A stretch of 64,000 nucleotides of DNA from CBDDKU01 sp965230375 (GCA_965230375.1 CBDDKU010000006.1:281048-345047); one strand, 5' to 3'. Counted from the first letter of the stretch, positions 34,928 to 44,437 are shown. Translations and numbers: made by a program. The notes: generated from the letters alone by a model not told the origin.

Positions 34928-36856
34928 ATGAAAACTTTATTACATAAAACTCTTATTACGATTACAGCTCTTACAATGAGTGTAGTGGCCTTTGGAACGG
35001 CTGCTAGCACACTAGAATTGAATGAGCTAAACAACGAACGAGTCCAGCCCGAATCAATTTTAGAAACAGGTGGTGACGAAACTGGTGAAGCCGCAGAAGC
35101 GAGCGATACCGTTCCAGTCGATCCCAACTTTTTACCGAATCTTCTATTCAGCGCAAGACTTTCCGGCAATCAGGAAGTTCCGGCTGTTATGACTGACGCC
35201 TCCGGTATTGGTGGATTCCTTTTGAACGCCACCCGAGATACGATTTGGGTAAACATCCATGTCAACATGCTAAGTGGTCCGATCACAGCAATCCACATTC
35301 ACGAAGGCGAAATGGGAATGAATGGTGATGTGGTTACCAACCTCGGAGATATGGTGGAAGGAAACCGGATTCAAGGATTTATCACTGATTTCGATCTAAA
35401 CAAGTATATCACGGGAGGGTATTACGTAAATGTACATACGGATGCCAATCCCGCTGGTGAGATTCGGGGTCAAATTCTATTCGAAGCCGACCAGACATTG
35501 CTTGCTGATGTAACCGGAGATCAAGAAGTACCTGAAGTAATGACGGATGCACGCGGTATGGGGGTATTCACTTTGGTAAACAACCAATCGATGCTCCAGG
35601 TACGCGTTGTGGTTGACGGTCTTTCGGGTCCGATTATGGGAGCTCACCTACACCTAGGTGCTATGGGAATGAACGGACCAGTTGTATCAGACCTGACACC
35701 AATGGTAGAAGGTAATCTTATCGTAGCCGAAGTAGATCCCAGTGATTTCTTGACTGAATTAATAGCGGGAGACATTTACTTGAACATACACACAGCCGAC
35801 AATATGGATGGAGAGATTCGAGGACAGCTCAACTGGGCTAAAGCCTTGGTGATCGATTCTTGGCTAAATGGAGCTCAAGAAGTGCCTGCTGTAGAAGAAG
35901 ATGGTGCTGGTGTAGCAGCCATGTGGATGAATCCAACATGGGACACCTTGTACTACGACATTCAAGTGACACAATTGAGCGGTATGATCGATATGGCTCA
36001 CATTCACACCGGAGAGATCGGAGAGAATGGCGGCGTATTGGTTAATCTGACAGACGATATCATGGGAAATCGCATCATGGGATTTGTTGCCGGTGATGAC
36101 TTGACAAGTGGATTGATCGACGAGCTTCTTTGGGGAACTACCTATATCAATGTGCACACAATGGCCTATCCAAGTGGTGAAATTCGCGGTCAGAATCTCA
36201 GACTGGCTAGAGATGGGTATTCTTTTGATATGTGTGGAAACCAGGTTGATCCGTCGCTAGACCTTATGTCGTATGGTGGAGGTATTCTATCGATCGACAG
36301 ATGGGCGACTAATGCGCACCTGATGTTTACCACAACTGACCTGACAGGTCCGATTACAGCGGCTCATTTGCACGATGGAATGATCGGAGAAAATGGACCT
36401 GTGCTATACGATGTGACATCATCAATCTCAAATGGTAGCGGTTACAGTTATTTTGAAATAGACCTTGAGAACACGATGAAAATCAAAATGGGAGAGGTGT
36501 ATTTGAATGTTCACACCGAAGATTTTCCTGATGGAGAATTACGTGGGCAACTAGACAATATGTACGACTGTCCATCTATCATCACAAGCACAGAAGACGG
36601 ACCATTTCGTCAAACTCAGCTAGACGTTTTTCCAAATCCTGTGGGAGATGAGCTAACAATTGAAATTCCAGAAGACTTGTCTTCAGACTTCCGATTGCGC
36701 GTTGTAAATGTAGTTGGAGCGGTTGTGTTTGAGCAGAACGTTTCGAATGCTAGCAATCTGGAGCGCATTAGTTTCTCAAGATTTAACCCTGGGATCTACT
36801 TTGTGCAGATCGAAGGTCAATCTGAGAGCTATATCCAGAGAGTCGTTAAAAAATAG
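34928..36856 (+). CDS. T9SS-secreted protein with four CHRD domains
   Basis: The 642-residue protein has an N-terminal signal (about 1-27), an acidic linker, four CHRD modules of about 120 residues, and a C-terminal T9SS type A sorting domain (VFPNPVGDE, RVVNVVGAV, GIYFVQIEG). Modules begin near nt 35145, 35500, 35850 and 36215. Each has an opening strand with G.QEVP, a central (S/T)GPI..AH.H.G..G.NG strand, and ends in Y.N.HT...P.GEIRGQ. The fourth lacks QEVP (it reads GNQVDP) and is the most diverged. CHRD domains occur in chordin and in microbial secreted proteins; their bacterial function is unclear. The conserved His suggest metal binding. Confidence 0.92.
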   Translation: MKTLLHKTLITITALTMSVVAFGTAASTLELNELNNERVQPESILETGGDETGEAAEASDTVPVDPNFLPNLLFSARLSGNQEVPAVMTDASGIGGFLLNATRDTIWVNIHVNMLSGPITAIHIHEGEMGMNGDVVTNLGDMVEGNRIQGFITDFDLNKYITGGYYVNVHTDANPAGEIRGQILFEADQTLLADVTGDQEVPEVMTDARGMGVFTLVNNQSMLQVRVVVDGLSGPIMGAHLHLGAMGMNGPVVSDLTPMVEGNLIVAEVDPSDFLTELIAGDIYLNIHTADNMDGEIRGQLNWAKALVIDSWLNGAQEVPAVEEDGAGVAAMWMNPTWDTLYYDIQVTQLSGMIDMAHIHTGEIGENGGVLVNLTDDIMGNRIMGFVAGDDLTSGLIDELLWGTTYINVHTMAYPSGEIRGQNLRLARDGYSFDMCGNQVDPSLDLMSYGGGILSIDRWATNAHLMFTTTDLTGPITAAHLHDGMIGENGPVLYDVTSSISNGSGYSYFEIDLENTMKIKMGEVYLNVHTEDFPDGELRGQLDNMYDCPSIITSTEDGPFRQTQLDVFPNPVGDELTIEIPEDLSSDFRLRVVNVVGAVVFEQNVSNASNLERISFSRFNPGIYFVQIEGQSESYIQRVVKK

Positions 36857-36897
36857 TGGGAGTAAGGTTACGTCTGACTCATGCTAGTTGCAGAAAA

Positions 36898-36936
36898 GGG
36901 CAAGCCAAAAGTTGGCTTGCCCTTAATTTTTTGTTT
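36898..36936. terminator. Bidirectional terminator between CHRD protein and PLP enzyme
   Basis: Arms GGGCAAGCCA and TGGCTTGCCC pair perfectly around a 5-nt loop (36898-36922). A T-rich tail follows on the plus strand and a short T run (TTTTC) follows on the minus strand. It separates two convergent genes. Confidence 0.9.
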
Positions 36937-36937
36937 T

Positions 36938-38782
36938 TCAATCCGTTATTTCTTCAACGAATTTTGCAAAAACAGCCTTGTGTCCTTCCAGGTCTAAGTC
37001 TGGTGAAACTGAAACCCGGGCGATATAATCCTTGTCTCCTTCCTTCGTCGTTCCTTGTGTCGATGTGGCTGGAATAGTCCAATAACAACCTTTCAACTGA
37101 CCGTAGCTCACACAGTACTTACTTTCTTTGGGCAGTGTGGTGATCATCATGTCTATGAGCTTGTGATTTAGTGAGCGTTTGTATGCTTCTCGTTCAACAT
37201 CTGTATCGCCTTTGGTTGGAAGGTCGAGTGAGAATACCGATGGCGTAAATCCGCGCTCTGCCAGTTCTTCCGAGACAAAATTGATTTTGGCATTGGGTAA
37301 TACGGACTCGATGTAGTTCACAAAGGCTCTCGTGTTCTTGTATGCATCGTGAATTCTTTGATTCATCGAAGGCATCTGCTCTGCCAGAATCTTGATTTGT
37401 AGTGGCGTGGCTTCGTTGTCACAAAGCTTCATATGGCGATCAATTTTCGACATCAAGCCACTCGCTTTAGTATTGCTAACGCAATAGCCTGCAGTGCATT
37501 TTCCACCACTCGGAAATTTTGATCCACTCACATAGGCTATTGTTTTCACATCAGAAAGAAGTTGGCCTTCTCCAAGGAAATTGACGTTGGGACAAAAGGT
37601 TTGATCAATGATAAACACAGGTTGAACTGCTTCGCTTCCAGTAGAAGTGGAGCGTTCTTTTTGTAGTGCATCTCTGAGGTCATCGAGATTTGGAACTTCA
37701 ACACGGGGATTCGTCGGAATTTCTACAATAATAAACGGAATTGCGTCTACCTTGGCCACTTCGTCGAGTACCCGATCTACGCTGCTCACCATATCGTTCT
37801 CACCATCTACAGGTAAGTCCAAAACTTCGACAAAAGAAAGACTCCTGGCAACCCGGCGAGCTTGATCATTAGTACCGCCATAGCAGTTTGGCGGCACGAG
37901 TATTTTGATGTCTTTGCCGGGGTGATTTTCGAGGGCATCATCGATAAGTCCCATTACCAAGGCGTACTGCACCGAGAGACCGCTAGATCCTACCACAGCT
38001 TTTGACTTGCTGTGAGTGATCTCTGCAATACAGCCTAAAACAGCTTCTTTTCTTGATTCTAGAACAGCACCTGGTTGAGAACTTTGGCCAATCAAACGCT
38101 CCAGCGCCGTTTTGCAATCCGCAGGAGTCATGGCTATCGACTCTCTTCTGCGCACATGTTGAATAGCTGATACATAGGGTTTGTTCTTTTCACCATTGAT
38201 CAAGATGATACTTCCTAAATCTTTGTCGATGCTCACATAAAAGTCAATATGAGCTGGGATATCAAAGGATCCTAATTTGCTGTCTTGTGATACGAAAAGT
38301 GAACAACCGGAAGTATTCGGAACGTCGTTGATATCATTCACTTCTGTCAGTTCAAATTCGTAGCCGTAAACCCGTTTTATGAGTTCAGGATCGAAATGGT
38401 TTGGCAGATTTCCTGTAAAGTAGATCGTGGTTTTCTTTCCTTCAAGACTATTCTTGCGGAGCACGGCCATGGTTGGCATCACACGTGATGCAAAACTGAT
38501 AACATGGTCGCGGTGGAGTCCATTTAGATTAGCTACGGCCCATTCAAGAATTGATGATAGCGGATGGCCGAGACGGATATAGTCATAAGCCGTTGCCAAT
38601 TGCTCGAGGTTTGTTGTTTCAAGCTGGTCTTTGGAAACAAGGGCTTCAAGCTCATCTAAAAATTCAGTTTTCGCCCGTTCTTCATTGTAAATATCCAAAC
38701 GATGGGTAGTCAGTTCCAGCCAATCGGATGGCATAGTTTCTAGAATTTTTTCCAAGCGCGTGAATAACAATGTCTTTTCCAT
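36938..38782 (-). CDS. PLP-dependent enzyme of the Cys/Met metabolism type
   Basis: The product is 614 residues from the ATG at 38782. A longer frame to 38878 is possible, but a perfect -7 box (TACCTTTG at 38825-38832) lies inside that extension, so the shorter start fits better. The C-terminal 400 residues look like a fold-type I PLP enzyme: a GSSGLSVQYALVMGLIDDAL helix, NCYGGTNDQARRV, the cofactor Asp in FIIDQTF, and the probable Schiff-base Lys in YVSGSKFPSGGKC. The N-terminal 200 residues are an added domain. Cys/Met-type enzymes cleave or form C-S bonds (cystathionine synthases/lyases), but the length and long extra domain make the exact reaction uncertain. Confidence 0.8.
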   Translation of the reverse strand: MEKTLLFTRLEKILETMPSDWLELTTHRLDIYNEERAKTEFLDELEALVSKDQLETTNLEQLATAYDYIRLGHPLSSILEWAVANLNGLHRDHVISFASRVMPTMAVLRKNSLEGKKTTIYFTGNLPNHFDPELIKRVYGYEFELTEVNDINDVPNTSGCSLFVSQDSKLGSFDIPAHIDFYVSIDKDLGSIILINGEKNKPYVSAIQHVRRRESIAMTPADCKTALERLIGQSSQPGAVLESRKEAVLGCIAEITHSKSKAVVGSSGLSVQYALVMGLIDDALENHPGKDIKILVPPNCYGGTNDQARRVARSLSFVEVLDLPVDGENDMVSSVDRVLDEVAKVDAIPFIIVEIPTNPRVEVPNLDDLRDALQKERSTSTGSEAVQPVFIIDQTFCPNVNFLGEGQLLSDVKTIAYVSGSKFPSGGKCTAGYCVSNTKASGLMSKIDRHMKLCDNEATPLQIKILAEQMPSMNQRIHDAYKNTRAFVNYIESVLPNAKINFVSEELAERGFTPSVFSLDLPTKGDTDVEREAYKRSLNHKLIDMMITTLPKESKYCVSYGQLKGCYWTIPATSTQGTTKEGDKDYIARVSVSPDLDLEGHKAVFAKFVEEITD

Positions 38783-38824
38783 AAGTCCTTCTTGAACGGC
38801 TCCAGGCCTTTTCTTAAAAAGGGT

Positions 38825-38832
38825 CAAAGGTA
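38825..38832 (-). promoter_or_regulatory. -7 box upstream of the PLP-enzyme gene
   Basis: The minus strand reads TACCTTTG, a perfect TAnnTTTG match, 42 bp before the preferred ATG. No good TTG is seen 19 nt upstream, so strength is uncertain. Confidence 0.45.
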
Positions 38833-38932
38833 AGGGATGTACTTGGGAAAACCGGTGCTTTGCGACCGCATACTTCAAATGCGAAAGACAATTCGACTCT
38901 GCTAAAAAATTCTCGTTTTGCGCTTTGTTAGC

Positions 38933-40306
38933 CTAGGTGTATATCCAACCGTTGGCGATGTACATATTAAAGAGATAGGCCGACCAAATGATATTAATCA
39001 GAAAGCAAGTGTATAAGCCTGCTCGATAAACTCTCGCACTTGAAAAGTCTTGAAGCAACCAGAACGCCACCAGTGCGATCAGTAAAAACAAACCGAGATC
39101 CGAGAAGTTCCAATAAGTTGAGTACTCAACCAGTCCTAGAAATAAGACGGCTAAAAGCGAAAGTGTAGCAAGTGCAAATACTCGAATTTTAAGGTCGATT
39201 GATTTCATGTATTGAAACCCGTAAAACATAAGAGCGAAGAAGAATGGAGAACAGAGTACATACCGCGAAAGCCCATGCAAGTTTCCGCCTTGAAAGAGAA
39301 GAATGAACAAGAAAATTCCTATCAAATAGATAATCGATAGCACCTGTACATAGTTGATCGGATTGTATTCGAAAATTTCATTCGACGCGGTTTTATTCTT
39401 TCTAAAAATCTGGGTGTACAGCAACTGCAGAATGAGAATAATAGAAGGAATAGAAAGTAAAAAAATGATTCCCATGCTCATTCCGAATCCTTCGTGCGAC
39501 CAATCATTCAAGCCATGTGGTATTGAAAAGACGTGATCCCAATACTTTTGAACCTCGACAAATTTGAAAAAGCCGCCTCCTTCTGAAGCAAACTGTATGA
39601 TAGATACGACCAAGGTCCCGAGCAATAGAGGGAGTAATTTGAGCAGACCGCTCTTCAAAGAGTCTAAGACCTGTTTATGTCGGAAGAAGAAAAAGAACTC
39701 AGTACCAAGGATGGCTAGTATTAAGAAGGTATATGAAGGCCTTGTTAAGGCGCATAAAAAGAATCCCAGAAAGTAAACCCAGTATTTCTTCTTAGTTAGA
39801 CCATATAGTCCGATTGCAACGGTCAAAAGGAATGTTGACTCTGTGTAAGGAATCACAAAAACCGCCATGGTTGGTACCATAAGGGCCACCAAAAGGGTGT
39901 GCTGTTTTTGGTTGCCACTAGGACTAAAGGCTCTGTACAACAGGACTAAGCCAACGGCGAAAAATAGGTAATTCATGAAGACTACTCCCACAGAGGGTAA
40001 GCCTGATATATCCCACAAAAAGGGAAACAAGGGGAAAAAGGCAAAGATGTAGTCGCTTCCGGCAACTTCTATGTCGTAACCGTGTTCTTGGATTATCCAA
40101 TAGTGAACTCCATCCCACTGTATATAGTTTTCATTTGTCAGACTTTGGAATGGCTCATTAACGAGTTTTCTTTCTCCATCTATATTAACCCAATTGTCAG
40201 CAACCTTACCGAGGGTGCTTGTATAAATCGCATCGTTTTGAAATAGTGAAAACGCAAGCCAAAAAATAGCGAAGAACGAGACTAGCGCTATGATGTTTTT
40301 TTTCAT
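38933..40306 (-). CDS. GT-C glycosyltransferase-like membrane protein (PIG-V-like), copy 1
   Basis: The 457-residue multi-spanning protein has about ten membrane helices. After the first helix a loop holds WDGVHYWIIQEHGY, then FAFFPLFPFLW. This WD...W/Y...GY...FFPL(F/Y)P pattern is typical of PIG-V-type mannosyltransferases and related GT-C enzymes, where the loop Asp is the likely catalytic base. Such enzymes use polyprenyl-phosphate sugars on the outer face of the inner membrane. The downstream half is hydrophobic with few motifs. It is followed 42 bp upstream by a paralogue on the same strand. The acceptor (lipid, glycan or protein) is unknown. Confidence 0.75.
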   Translation of the reverse strand: MKKNIIALVSFFAIFWLAFSLFQNDAIYTSTLGKVADNWVNIDGERKLVNEPFQSLTNENYIQWDGVHYWIIQEHGYDIEVAGSDYIFAFFPLFPFLWDISGLPSVGVVFMNYLFFAVGLVLLYRAFSPSGNQKQHTLLVALMVPTMAVFVIPYTESTFLLTVAIGLYGLTKKKYWVYFLGFFLCALTRPSYTFLILAILGTEFFFFFRHKQVLDSLKSGLLKLLPLLLGTLVVSIIQFASEGGGFFKFVEVQKYWDHVFSIPHGLNDWSHEGFGMSMGIIFLLSIPSIILILQLLYTQIFRKNKTASNEIFEYNPINYVQVLSIIYLIGIFLFILLFQGGNLHGLSRYVLCSPFFFALMFYGFQYMKSIDLKIRVFALATLSLLAVLFLGLVEYSTYWNFSDLGLFLLIALVAFWLLQDFSSARVYRAGLYTCFLINIIWSAYLFNMYIANGWIYT

Positions 40307-40348
40307 TCTGCTCTTTTTAGAACTTCTTTTTGCGACAATAAAGGAATT

Positions 40349-41653
40349 TTATCCTACCCAAGTGCCCAAAATATATGAATTGAAAAGGTATACCTGAAGA
40401 ATGATATTGAATAGGTATAGCCCCGACCAGAGATAAGGCTTTATTGAATCTTTTGACAAAAGAACGAATGCTAAACTATAGATGAAGACTACTCCAAAAT
40501 AAATTTTTGTTTTGAACGTGGTTAGAGCAAAATGGCTCAGGGTAGTAAGGTAGCTTGAAGCGCCGAATGATAACCATGTCAAAGCAGACAGAGCTAAGAA
40601 TAGGGTCAAAGTATTTCGATTAACCCTGTCTTTTTTTAGTACTTGGATCAAGAAAACGGCAAAAAAAGGTGTGGCGAATACATAGCGATTTAAGCTATGA
40701 AGGCTGGTTCCTTCTAGCGCATCTACAGGAGAGTATATTATCGTTACAATTGAGACTAGTGAAAGGTATCCCATTGAAAACAAATAACTAGATGGTTTTG
40801 CAGTTGAAACTTGTCTAAGCTTTCTGAAAAGGAATACCGTGCTTATAACAATAGCGCTTAGGCCAACTAGCAACGCAAGACCATCGAGCCAGACCAAACG
40901 TGCTCTGTCCCAAGTGGTGAAATAGAGCTCAGGAAGTTGAATTACTCTATTCCATCCTTCCATAGCCTTGAAAATGGTGAAAAACTCTCCTGATTCCAGG
41001 TATTGAATGTATTGGGCGAGCAATGTTGATAGCACTGCAGAACCGATGAGAATCAGTGTTTCCATCAGAATTAGCCTATTGTTCTGATTCTTCCCAAGAT
41101 TATAAAGCTTTGCGAACAAGATGACAGGAATGAACATCATAGAAGCCGATCTCGTTAGACATGCAAGGAAAACACCTAAAGCTGCAATCCAAACCTTCTT
41201 GTCCAGTCCGTAAACGATTATCGCTCCACCCAAGAAGAATAGTGCTTCAGAGTAGGGTACGTAACAAAAGAAGATGCTTGGAATGGAAAGCAAGAGTAGA
41301 ACGGTCTGTCGATCTAACTTATACTTTCGATAGAGTAAATAAACCCCACCCAAAAGAAATAGGAGATTGAGAATGCTGATGCCAATTCTGGACAGTCCCA
41401 GAAATTTCCAGATAATTGGAAAAAGTGGGAAAAAGCCAACATTTGATTGCTTTCCTGCTTCGAATGAATAGCCATCTCTTATGATGGATTCATACCATCC
41501 CACATCAAACTGAATTAAGTTTTCGTTGTGCGGGTATCCATGTATAAAACCTAGAAATGACAGGATGAGATAAACTATAGCCAGCAAAGCTACATGAATG
41601 CCACAAGGCAAAACGAACTCACTCAATAGTTTTCTCATAGTCTCAGTTTTCAA
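40349..41653 (-). CDS. GT-C glycosyltransferase-like membrane protein (PIG-V-like), copy 2
   Basis: This 434-residue protein is a diverged paralogue of the next gene. The same N-terminal loop reads FDVGWYESIIRDGYSF and GFFPLFPIIW, keeping the Asp and the FFPLFP motif. Later similarities include YRKYKLDRQTVLLLLSIPS against the matching region of copy 1, and the ARxxxxLxWxxG-like luminal loop. About ten helices are expected. Two tandem but diverged copies suggest two successive sugar additions or two acceptors. The start ATG is preceded by a 100-bp spacer with no gene. Confidence 0.75.
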   Translation of the reverse strand: MKTETMRKLLSEFVLPCGIHVALLAIVYLILSFLGFIHGYPHNENLIQFDVGWYESIIRDGYSFEAGKQSNVGFFPLFPIIWKFLGLSRIGISILNLLFLLGGVYLLYRKYKLDRQTVLLLLSIPSIFFCYVPYSEALFFLGGAIIVYGLDKKVWIAALGVFLACLTRSASMMFIPVILFAKLYNLGKNQNNRLILMETLILIGSAVLSTLLAQYIQYLESGEFFTIFKAMEGWNRVIQLPELYFTTWDRARLVWLDGLALLVGLSAIVISTVFLFRKLRQVSTAKPSSYLFSMGYLSLVSIVTIIYSPVDALEGTSLHSLNRYVFATPFFAVFLIQVLKKDRVNRNTLTLFLALSALTWLSFGASSYLTTLSHFALTTFKTKIYFGVVFIYSLAFVLLSKDSIKPYLWSGLYLFNIILQVYLFNSYILGTWVG

Positions 41654-41752
41654 TCTCTCTAAAGTGTTTTACTGCCGTATCCACTTATGCAAATAAACTA
41701 TTTTAAATCGTAGTCCTTCGAGAGATATCTTGCATCGGTGATCGTATGCTTC

Positions 41753-42166
41753 TTAAAGATTGACCAAAATCAATACGAATGTGATGGTCCCAACTACCGT
41801 GGTGAAGATCCCAAGTCGTTTGGACTTGGTCCATCCCGAGAGCGAAATCAAAACTGAAAGCGTTAGAATCCCCAGAAAAAAGCATGCAAATCCAATAATC
41901 TTTGTCATGTTCAAACTGCTTTGATCTATGGGTAAAGGATACCCTTCTGTTGTCATCATCACAATCTTTGTCATGGCGAAAACGGTAATGAGAAAGGATG
42001 CGGCTGCAATAGCTGTAATGCGCAGGATGTTTTGGGAAAGCCGATCCTTACCTTCGCTCACCAGCAAATTGGCTAATACGGCAATTGAAAAGCCACTTAG
42101 CAGGGAGCTAATCACGATCAATTGATTCGCGATTTTGTTAAGATAATCTGGTTCTAGCTCTATCAT
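41753..42166 (-). CDS. Small membrane protein of unknown function (four helices)
   Basis: This 137-residue protein has four hydrophobic segments (about 13-33, 47-67, 88-108 and 117-136), with charged ends and a short loop containing PLPIDQSSLN. I do not recognise the family. It lies alone on the minus strand between the GT-C pair and an EEP-family gene. Confidence 0.65.
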   Translation of the reverse strand: MIELEPDYLNKIANQLIVISSLLSGFSIAVLANLLVSEGKDRLSQNILRITAIAAASFLITVFAMTKIVMMTTEGYPLPIDQSSLNMTKIIGFACFFLGILTLSVLISLSGWTKSKRLGIFTTVVGTITFVLILVNL

Positions 42167-42261
42167 CCAAAGGTGCCCAATTTAGATTTAAATCACTCAT
42201 TTATAAGTCACAAACTAAACAATTACTGATCGACTTTCTTTGAATCGAACATGTAAATTCA

Positions 42262-43320
42262 TCAATTTCCATTTTCTTCTTTAGCTGCTTCTTTTCCTTC
42301 ATTGACTTTTTCACGGATCATCTCCTTTTGATCCGATTTCAGGGAAGGATTGGGCTTCTGAGGTTTAACAATGCGGAACTCCGACAAAAAGGGTAGGTGA
42401 TCGGAGCCAATTGGGCTTAAAACTTTGAGCCTGAGAATTTCCACTCCTTTAGAGTGAAAGAACAAGTCAATTGGAATTCGGAAAGGCCAAAACCGAGCTG
42501 GGAAGGTGGCGTAAACTCCTTTGTTGATACGGGCATCTTTCAAGCGAGAGATGCGCCCAAACTGTTTGGAGCTACGCGACCAGCATACATTATTGAAATC
42601 ACCACATACTACTAAGGGTAGAGTCGATTTGCGCACCAATTCGGCTACTTTCATCAATTCAGCATCCTTTTGCCTTGCTGTTGGCTTCTCGGTAGGGCTG
42701 GGAGGTGGGGGATGTATTCCCCAGAAAGTAAATTCATTTTCATCGCTGTCGCAGAGATGTGCTTCTATAGAAGGATGCTCTTCTGAAATTAAGTGATGAA
42801 CCTTAGACTCTTTGAGATCAATATTTGAATAAAAGTGCATCCCATATCTATTCTCTTTTGGAATTTTTACCACGTTTTTGTACCGATTCTCTAAATCAGA
42901 AAGCGCCAGTTCCCAGTCGGCGTTGGTCTCCATGGTGAGCACAATATCGGGATCAATAGAATCTACGAGCCGCATTAACTTCTCGTAGTTCGTGTTTTCT
43001 TGCATCACATTGACGCTCAAAATAGTGATCCCCTTTATCTTGTTTCGTTGATCCTTAGCTTTAGGTATATAGGGCAAAATAATTCGAACCTGGTATGTGA
43101 TAGCACCAAGAAGTGCAAAGTGAAAAACCCACGCGGTGGTCTCTACTAGGGGGAAAGAAGTCAGGCCGATGATTAGTGTGATGACTAAAATCACCAGTAG
43201 CTGCAGTCGAACGAAATCGAAAATACGGAAAAGCCAATGAGATGACTTCATCAGCGGGAAGAAGCTCACTGCTGAAAAGAGAATAGCGAAAAAACTCCAG
43301 AGGTTAATCGAACTCATCAT
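42262..43320 (-). CDS. Membrane-anchored endonuclease/exonuclease/phosphatase (EEP) family protein
   Basis: This 352-residue protein has three N-terminal membrane helices (about 5-30, 38-58, 65-85) followed by an EEP domain. Motifs visible in order: ILSVNVMQENTNYEKL (metal-side Asn), DPDIVLTMETN (Glu ligand), WGIHPPPPS, LPLVVCGDFNNVCWS (GDFN catalytic Asp/Asn) and PIGSDHLPF (SDH catalytic Asp-His). The catalytic set is complete. The catalytic domain probably faces the periplasm. Relatives include YafD-like proteins; the substrate (phospholipid, sugar phosphate or nucleic acid) is unknown. The last 30 residues are Lys/Glu-rich. Confidence 0.88.
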   Translation of the reverse strand: MMSSINLWSFFAILFSAVSFFPLMKSSHWLFRIFDFVRLQLLVILVITLIIGLTSFPLVETTAWVFHFALLGAITYQVRIILPYIPKAKDQRNKIKGITILSVNVMQENTNYEKLMRLVDSIDPDIVLTMETNADWELALSDLENRYKNVVKIPKENRYGMHFYSNIDLKESKVHHLISEEHPSIEAHLCDSDENEFTFWGIHPPPPSPTEKPTARQKDAELMKVAELVRKSTLPLVVCGDFNNVCWSRSSKQFGRISRLKDARINKGVYATFPARFWPFRIPIDLFFHSKGVEILRLKVLSPIGSDHLPFLSEFRIVKPQKPNPSLKSDQKEMIREKVNEGKEAAKEENGN

Positions 43321-43339
43321 TCCGTAATTGATTCAATTT

Positions 43340-44437
43340 TCACTCTTCAAATATGAGATTAATTTTCTCCCACATTTCATCGTGAAACAAAATGGGTACA
43401 AGTGATCCATCCGGAGCTTCTCCCATTCTAATAACGACCATATTGCGGCTCGGAATGACTTCCACAAACTGTGCGTTCTTACCCATGCCGGCGAATAGAT
43501 CGCTTGGCGCATGCTCTGAAAGCGGTATGTCAAAAGAGAAAGGCAAGCCGGGCGAAATGATTGAGCTTTTCCCGTTCAACCACCAGAGATATCCGTAGGA
43601 CGGGTTTAGGTCTTGCGATGTATTCGTCATTTCTTCAAAGTAGGTCAAATCATCCAAAACCGGTGTGTTTTCCCATTTCCCCTTGTTTAAAATCAGCAAA
43701 CCAAATCGGGCCATATCGCGGGCAGAACTCCAGTAAACGTTATTGTAATCGAGCATGATCCAGTTTCCGTTCATACCTGTCGCCGATTCAATTTTCTGAT
43801 CCGTGTAGGTGTTGTAGTCTATTCCTGTTGCACTTTCCACAACTTCTTCGAGCAGGGTGTAAGGAGCGTTGTGATAATACCATTGCTCGCCCGCATCATC
43901 CTTGTATTCCAGGCAAGATGGAAGGGTGCAATCGAGATCCGATACGTTGTAGTCAAGGCCTGTGGTCATGGTAAGTTGGTGACGAAGGGTGATCAGGTTT
44001 TCTTCATCAGGCTCCAGGCTCGTCCACCCTTCGCCGAGAAAATCAGATGTGGGTTGGTCTATTTGCAAGTCACCATCATTTTGGGCGATTCCCACCAATG
44101 TCGACGTTAGCGCTTTTCCCGCCGATGCCCAATACCACTGGGTGTTGACACCGAAAGGTGAAGTGCCTAGAATGTTGTTTCCGAAATAAGCTTCGATCGC
44201 GATTTTTCCATCCTGAAGGATGATGAAAGCACGTGTATTATTTGAGTCGAGAAAATCGAGAAGATTGGAGATCTCTTGATTGTTCCACCCTAAATCATCA
44301 GGAGAGACGGTAGACCATTCGTCGGCATCAATAGGAGGGAAGTACAGGGCTGAGCCTGCTGGCGTTTCAGTGGGGTCATCATCCTTTTTGCACCCGAAAA
44401 GGACGATCAGCAGTAAGAAAAAGTAGGTGATTTTCAT
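43340..44437 (-). CDS. Serine hydrolase lipoprotein (beta-lactamase class C fold)
   Basis: The product is 365 residues with a lipoprotein signal (lipobox LFGC) followed by an acidic linker. An ATG four codons upstream (44449) is possible but less typical. The S-x-x-K catalytic motif is SAGK in WYWASAGKALTSTL and the Y-x-N motif is YHN in WYYHNAPYTLLEEV; a third motif is less clear near the end. This family includes D-Ala-D-Ala peptidases, esterases and beta-lactamases. It is likely periplasmic or surface-exposed, and any beta-lactam activity would be speculation. Confidence 0.9.
   Translation of the reverse strand: MKITYFFLLLIVLFGCKKDDDPTETPAGSALYFPPIDADEWSTVSPDDLGWNNQEISNLLDFLDSNNTRAFIILQDGKIAIEAYFGNNILGTSPFGVNTQWYWASAGKALTSTLVGIAQNDGDLQIDQPTSDFLGEGWTSLEPDEENLITLRHQLTMTTGLDYNVSDLDCTLPSCLEYKDDAGEQWYYHNAPYTLLEEVVESATGIDYNTYTDQKIESATGMNGNWIMLDYNNVYWSSARDMARFGLLILNKGKWENTPVLDDLTYFEEMTNTSQDLNPSYGYLWWLNGKSSIISPGLPFSFDIPLSEHAPSDLFAGMGKNAQFVEVIPSRNMVVIRMGEAPDGSLVPILFHDEMWEKINLIFEE

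Noticed and set aside
43340..44437. Antibiotic-resistance beta-lactamase
   Set aside because: The S-x-x-K and Y-x-N motifs are shared by esterases and peptidases of the same fold, and nothing specific to beta-lactamases is visible.
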